Below, piece after piece: positions 20,104-26,276 of a DNA stretch of 26,276 bases. This DNA is from Proteromonas lacertae (Eukaryota > Sar > Bigyra > Opalinata > Proteromonadidae): positions 1 through 26,276 of the forward strand of contig NGBS01000080.1 in the NCBI GenBank assembly GCA_002245135.1, written 5' to 3'. The notes below the pieces were generated by a model that searched no databases, was not told the DNA's origin, and saw only the letters and a list, made by a program, of their open reading frames with translations. The position numbers and the translations under genes are program-made. Each line of letters starts with the position of its first letter. The first letter of the stretch is position 1.

Positions 20104-23100
20104 ATGTCTCAATCTGCTAGAACTGCACCAAGGGAAATATCCATTGATGGAAGTGTTAGTTTTAGTCCAAGAGAATTACCAGAATGGTCAAAGAAGAAAG
20201 TAAAGGATCATAGAAGAGAAGAATATTTATCTTCTACTTTAGAAGAAGGATCCGTGCTTTATCATAAGCAGAACCATCGTATTCTATACGAATCAAAAGG
20301 AGTAAACAATATTCCACGTAAATATCAAAAACCAGGTATAGCTGCACGCAGAAATCACATATCTTACAAAGAAGCAGGTATAAAACCATTCCCTGTCTCA
20401 GAACACACTAAATTACGTAATTATCATCCAATATCCATTATCCCATCAGATAATTCATATATACCACATCCTCCAGAATCGGAATCACCTCGTTTAATGT
20501 CTTCATTAGAATTAACTAGATCTACCTATGCAGAGTCAATAGACAATCCTATTCCAGATTTACCAATGTTAAAATCAGTATTATTTGATGAAAATCCATC
20601 GCTTATTGACTGGAACCCTCCAGTTTATGATAGATACTATTTAAAGATAGATTCCTCCAAATTACCACCATTAGAAGAATTCGATGATATTTCCTCAGAG
20701 TCTCATACACCAGAAGAGTGGTTACAAATCTGTACAACAGGTAAATCACCGTATTATGGAGATGGTGGTTGGAAATGGGCAGAGTGTGATATAAAATCAT
20801 ACAATCCATCTACAAAGCGTTATTCAATAGAATACAAATTTTTAAACCATATAAAGCGTGAAGTGTCAAGATTCAATTTAATCTTTGATGATGAGGATGA
20901 ACAGCTGTTCCGTCAGAGAGTAAGAGATGCAATGGAAAGAAGAGAAGAGTTTAAGCAGAATATGAGATATCAATACTACCTCGATAGTGCATTACCTCCA
21001 ATTACATCAATCGCAGACGAATGGTTAGATAACATTTACGAAATGGTGATATCACAACCACTGCTTAAAAATCCTAATAAAGATTCATTAGCATCATTAG
21101 GAAAAGAAATAAAACAAAGATACGATACTTCAATGAAAGTTGCTTCATTATTAGTTCAATTGAAGTTTGATAATGATTTGTTTCAAACATATTTGACTTA
21201 TGGCTTGCCACTACCAGAAGATCCAAGCTTGAAGAAGTTCGTCCAGTTCCTGTCCCATATTACAACTTCCAGGAATATAAAGAACCAATTAATACTAGTT
21301 GTATAGTCAATCCAAATTTGATTGAATTATTTCATAGTTGTTATAAAGCTTATCAAACTAAAATTGGTGATAAAGTATATATATAATATATATTATTATT
21401 ATTATTTATTATTATATTATAAATAGTTATTATTCGATGCAGAACTAACCAATTTACCTATTCCAGTAAATTTGAAAGTATTTGAAGAATATCAATCAAA
21501 GTTTGTGATGAATTAATCGAATTAATAAGAGATAAATGGTACACAGCTTGTTTTGAATTTGCTCAAGATTATTTATTAGATCAATATAACTTTTATATGG
21601 CAGAAATAGATGAATATAATGAATCTGAGTTGAAACAAGTGTTGAAATTATTCAATGATCGATTATCAACTACTTTAAGAGATTTATTGATAAATACAAT
21701 CAATTCATTGATTGAGTTTATGTTGAAATATAAACCTGTAAAATATAATGAAACAGATCGAGAAATTGATAATTATTCCACTGTAAATAGTGAATATGAG
21801 GAATATAGAAAGAGAGAAGAAGAGAAGGAAAGAAAACGATTAGAAGAAGAAGAACGTAAAAGAAAAGAAGCTGAAGAAAAAGCTAAAAAAGAAGCTGAAG
21901 AAAAGCTAAAAAGAATAAAAAGAAGAATAACATGGATATGGATATGGAACAACAACAACAGCAGCCAACAACAACAAGATGATGATGAAGAAGAGAAAAT
22001 GCGAAAAGAGAAGAGAATGAAATAATTCGTCCATCTACTCCTGATTGTTTTAAACCATATGAATTCTACTATATTCGTCCTCCTGAAGATACTACATGGT
22101 GTAGTTGGAATGATTGTTTATTAGATATTCACTTAGTTCCTGTTGATAAAGAAGTGATGCTTTCTAATACAAAAGATGATATTTTAGAGACATTTTTACA
22201 TATTTTAAATCATATTTTAGAGAAAATCCAATCATTTGATCGATTAGATACTGAATTAATGAGGTTAGTAACAATTCCTCCAACTAAATTAATACGAATT
22301 GAAGTAGATGATCCACAGTTTGTATATGTAGATGAATTGATTGATAAAGCAAAAGATATTATTACAGAAGTTGTAGAATCAAGTTGTAATGGCCCTAATA
22401 TATTATGTAATAGATATAGTTATTATTCTAAAGCATATATTCAAATATTAGAATATACATTACCATATACTGTATTAAAGATTTAGATGATATATTACAT
22501 GAATTACAGAAATTAACTTATGGTAAACACAACATAGAAAATGAATCATTGATATTGAAAGGTTTGGCTTGGTGAATTTAACAACTCGTGAAACCAAGGA
22601 TTATTATTTGAATCAGTTTACTAATAAAATGAATTATTATTTCGATTTAATCTCTTCAGTTGGTCAACAACAATTAGAAGATGTGAATAATGAATATGAA
22701 AAGTTATTAAAGCAAATTACCTTCAGACCAAATAATGAAGATGAATTTAAGAAAGTAAAAGAAGATATATCTAACTTAGAAAGTAATATAAATGTACTGA
22801 TAGCTCAAGTGAAGATATACATCATTGTTTAACTTCTATTTATCAATTCTATTATTCATTACCTGAAGAAACATTCAATTTATCATATGATGTAATGAAA
22901 TGGCCAGCCACTTTGAGAGACACAAAGCAAACGTGTTTGAGAAAAATGATGAAGAGAAAGACTCAAATGATGGAACAATTGGAGCAAGATAAAGAGTTAT
23001 TTAATATAGAAGTTGCCTCAATTTATACCAGAAGTGAAATCATTCTATATGGCAGGAGATTGGGAAAAAGCAGATGATACTGCTTTAGCTATCTTTGCAT

Positions 23101-26100
23101 TAGATGAAAGATTAAAGAAAGCATTAGAAAAAGTGGAAATATTCATAAAAGAGAAGATATTTTTGAAGTAGAACAGACTGAATTGATGATATTGAAAAGG
23201 CGATTGATCTGTTTGAACCGCATTTGAAATTATGGACGATGATATATGACTTTAAGAATGATAAGGAAGGATGGGAAACTACTAATTTCTTCACTTTAAT
23301 CCACAAGAGATTACTAATAAAGTAAATGAATGGTGGACTCAATCTTATAAGCTGCTAAAAGCTTGAAAAAGTTCCCAAAACCATCAGAAATGGCTAAAAA
23401 GTTGAGAGAGAAAGTGATGCTTTTAAGATGATATTCCAATCATAACCAGCCTTAGGAAGTAAATCACTGAAAGATCGTCATTGGGAGAAGCTATCATCAT
23501 TATTATGTCCAGAAGAACAATGGTTATTAATCCAAATGCTGAAGAAATTACACTCCAACAATAATAGATATGAATGTAATGGAACACTGGGAAGAAGTTC
23601 AAGAAATTACTGTTGTTGCTGAGAAAGAATATGCATTAGAAAAAGCATTAAATCAAATGATGAAAAATGGGATGATATTAAATTTGAATGTATTTTATAT
23701 AGAAATACTGGAAGTTATGTTATTAAAGGAGTTGAAGATATAATGGCATTATTAGATGATCATATTGTAAAGACTCAAACAATGATGGGAAGTCATATAT
23801 AGCTGCATTGAAAAGTGATGCTAAGAATTGGGAAAGGAAATTAATATATGCACAAACATTGATTGATGAATGGTTGGCTTGTCAGAAGACTTGGATGTAT
23901 TTAGAGCCAATATTTAGTAGTGAAGATATTATGAGACAAATGCCAAATGAAGGTAGAAGATTTGCTGCTGTTGATACATTATGGAGATCAACAATGAGTG
24001 AAACTTATGCTCAACCAAGAGTAATGGATATTGCATCGAAAGAGAAACTATTAGATAAATTTAAAGGAGCAAATAATTTGCTTGATTATTCAAACAGGTT
24101 TGAATGATTATTTGGAGTTGAAGAGATTGAAATTTCCAAGATTTTTCTTCTTATCGAATGATGGATTATTAGAAATCTTATCACAAACAAAGATCCAAAA
24201 GCAGTTCAACCTCATTTAGGTAAATGTTTTGAAGGTATGAATCAAGTAGTATTTAACTGTGATGATGGTGGTGAAGCTGATGATTTAACAATTACAACAA
24301 TGGTTAGTCAGAAGGTGAAAGAGTAAAGTTATTAAAACCAGTAGATCCAAATGAAGTCAAATGTAAAGGTAATGTAGAAGAATGGTTATTATTATTAGAA
24401 TCATCTATGAGATTAACTATAAAGATATTATCAAACAAGCATCAGTTGCTTATCCAATTAGTGAAAGAACTGAATGGGTTTGAATTGGCCTGGTCAAGTT
24501 GTATTATGTGTAAATCAATTAGTATGGACTCAGGAAGTAACAACAGCCATATTAAGTGGTAAATCAAATGCTTTACCTGATTATGTACAAAAATTAAACA
24601 AACAATTAGGTGATATAGTCAAACTAGTTCGAGGTATTTGACAAACATGGCCAAGAATCAGTTTAGGTGCTTTAACAGTCATTGATGTCCATGCAAGAGA
24701 TGTTGTAGTTGATATGATCAAACAAAAAGTTGAAAACAGAAGATGATTTTGGTTGGATGCACAATTACGTTATTATTGGGAAGAAAAGAAAAGATGATTA
24801 TAATCGTTATGGTGAAGATCCACATAATATGATTGCCAAGAATAGTGAATGCATCTGTTATGTATGGATATGAATACTTAGGTAATAGTACAAGACTGGT
24901 AATTACTCCATTAACTGATAGATGTTATAGAACAATGATGGAGCTGTATCTTTAGATTATGGTGGTGCTCCAGCTGGTCCTGCTGGTACAGGTAAGACTG
25001 AAACAGTGAAAGATCTGAGTAAAGCTGTTGCATTCCAATGTGTTGTGTTTAATTGTTCTGATGGTTTAGATTATAAAGCTATGGCTAAGTTCTTTAAAGG
25101 TTTAGCTGCTTCTGGTGCTTGGGCTTGTTTTGATGAATTTAATAGAATTGAATTAGAAGTGTTGTCTGTGATTGCTCAACAATTATTAACAATCTTAAAA
25201 GCCAAAAGAGCAAGAGTTGCTAGATTTATATTTGAAGGAACAAATATTCCATTAAATCCAGATTGTAATTCATTCATTACAATGAATCCCGGTTATGCTG
25301 GTAGATCAGAATTACCTGATAATTTAAAAGCACTATTCAGAGATTGCGCTATGATGGTTCCTGATTATGCAATGATTGCTGAAATTAAACTATATTCTTT
25401 TGGTTTTGAAGATGCTAGAAATATGGCAAGAAAACTAACTCAAGTATTGAGATTATGTTCTGAACAATTATCTAGTCAAAAGCATTATGATTATGGTATG
25501 AGAGCGGTGTTTTCAATTAGTAAGAGCTGGTAATTTACGACAAGAAAGAGATTGGAGTGAAGATTTGATTGTATTATCTGCTATTGTAGATGTAAACTTA
25601 CCAAAGTTCACTAATAATGATATTCCATTTTCAAGGTATTATATCTGATTTATTCCCTGGTGTAAAGTCTCCACAACCTGATTATGGTCCGCTGATTCCA
25701 TCAATCTTAGCAAATTGTGAAAAGAATAATTTACAACCTGTTAAAGGTTTTACAACATCAGTTGTTCAGTTATGGGAAACTGTGGTAGTTCGACATGGTT
25801 TGATGTTGGTTGGTGAAACTGGTTGTGGTAAAACAAAGGTAATGAGAGTATTAGCAGCTGCTTTAGGTGATAATAATGGTGTTGGTCCTTATACAAATGT
25901 TCAAATAATTACAATGAATCCTAAATCAATCACACAAGGACAATTGTATGGTAAATTTGATGAAAATACAAATGAATGGACTGATGGTGTATTAGCTGTA
26001 AAGTTTAGAAATTCCTGTAGAGATACAAGTACTGATAGATTTTGGATTGTATTTGATGGTCCAGTAGATGCAGTTTGGATTGAAAATATGAATACTGTGT

Positions 26101-26276
26101 TAGATGATAATAAGAAATTATGTTTAAACAGTGGTGAAGTTATTAAAATGACACCAAGAATGACTATGGTATTTGAAGTAGAAGATTTGAAAGAAGCATC
26201 ACCAGCTACAGTGAGTAGATGTGGTATGGTGTATATGGAACAATCTAGATTAGGATGGGATGCATTAGTTCGAAGT
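20104..26276 (+). CDS. Axonemal dynein heavy chain, single-headed inner-arm type, 3' partial
   Basis: Motor subunit of the ciliary axoneme; hydrolyses ATP to slide microtubule doublets. The start is ATG 20104. One intron, 21375-21426 (52 nt), joins KIGDK to LLFDAEL. The N-terminal tail contains PEEWLQI and a WKWAECDI segment like the DNAH1 type; linker motifs [20 protein letters not shown] and [13 protein letters not shown] are near 24140-24240. AAA1 has Walker A GPAGTGKT (24976-24999), Walker B ACFDEFNR (25123-25146) and [23 protein letters not shown]2 has GETGCGKT (25812-25835). [12 protein letters not shown] and HYDYGMRAV fit the DNAH1/3/6/7/12 group. About twenty one- or two-base frame breaks lie between 21240 and 25640 (for example near 21500, 22480, 22560, 22805, 24085, 25515), while conservation continues in shifted frames. 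Window end cuts the gene in AAA2. Confidence 0.93.
21814..22020 (+). other. Low-complexity charged insert in the dynein tail
   Basis: Lys/Glu coiled-coil-like run ([20 protein letters not shown]) followed by an Asn/Gln tract in a frame broken about twice. It interrupts an otherwise conserved tail and resembles the disordered loops common in AT-rich protist proteins. Confidence 0.6.

Noticed and set aside
20104-25640. Programmed ribosomal frameshifting as the cause of the dynein breaks
   Set aside because: The breaks have no shared slippery codon or stop context, and neighbouring genes of similar composition have none.
1-26276. Reassigned stop codons (ciliate- or oxymonad-like code)
   Set aside because: TAA and TAG end the well-modelled genes at sensible places, and introns depend on in-frame stops being real.

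Overview
The window looks like nuclear DNA from a flagellated, AT-rich protist. Evidence: an axonemal dynein heavy chain at the right end, TAA/TAG/TGA all behaving as stops, dense genes on both strands, and very short spliceosomal introns. I could place 17 introns by reading-frame continuity and paralogue comparison; they are 26-52 nt and all begin GTAT and end TAG. I cannot name the lineage. Ciliates with reassigned TAA/TAG are unlikely, because those codons end genes here.

Layout: (1) 1-3827 (+), the 3' part of a large modular type I membrane protein with repeated ectodomain modules, a Pro/Thr stalk, one transmembrane helix and a charged tail. (2) 4105-7117 (+), a seven-exon gene for a 941-residue protein with two BTB/BACK-like halves and a Pro/Gln-rich tail. 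(3) 7276-8420 (+), a shortened BTB paralogue whose old 3' end survives to 8691, followed by a candidate hAT-like MITE (8732-9058). (4) 9720-12660, a compact foreign insertion of higher GC with two convergent gene pairs. It lies between two 843-bp direct copies (8877-9719 and 12759-13601) of the 3' end of a host LRR gene. (5) 12968-15134 (-), a degenerate kinase-like plus leucine-rich-repeat gene. (6) 15315-16097 (-), a membrane-anchored SAM-methyltransferase-like protein, divergent from (7) 16151-18165 (+), a 647-residue BTB/BACK protein whose first 1.04 kb is nearly identical to gene 3. (8) 18238-19441 (-), a four-exon histidine acid phosphatase whose RHG motif is visible only after splicing. 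(9) 20104-26276 (+), an inner-arm type dynein heavy chain running off the window.

There is no operon logic; neighbours seem functionally independent. The region is shaped by duplication: three BTB paralogues, a recent 1.04-kb copy between two of them, and an 843-bp duplication bracketing the insertion. Several host genes (dynein, kinase-LRR, upstream part of the surface protein) carry many one- or two-base frame breaks although protein-level conservation continues across them. Other genes (the first and third BTB genes, phosphatase, methyltransferase) have none. I favour uncorrected consensus errors for most of these breaks but cannot exclude pseudogenes.
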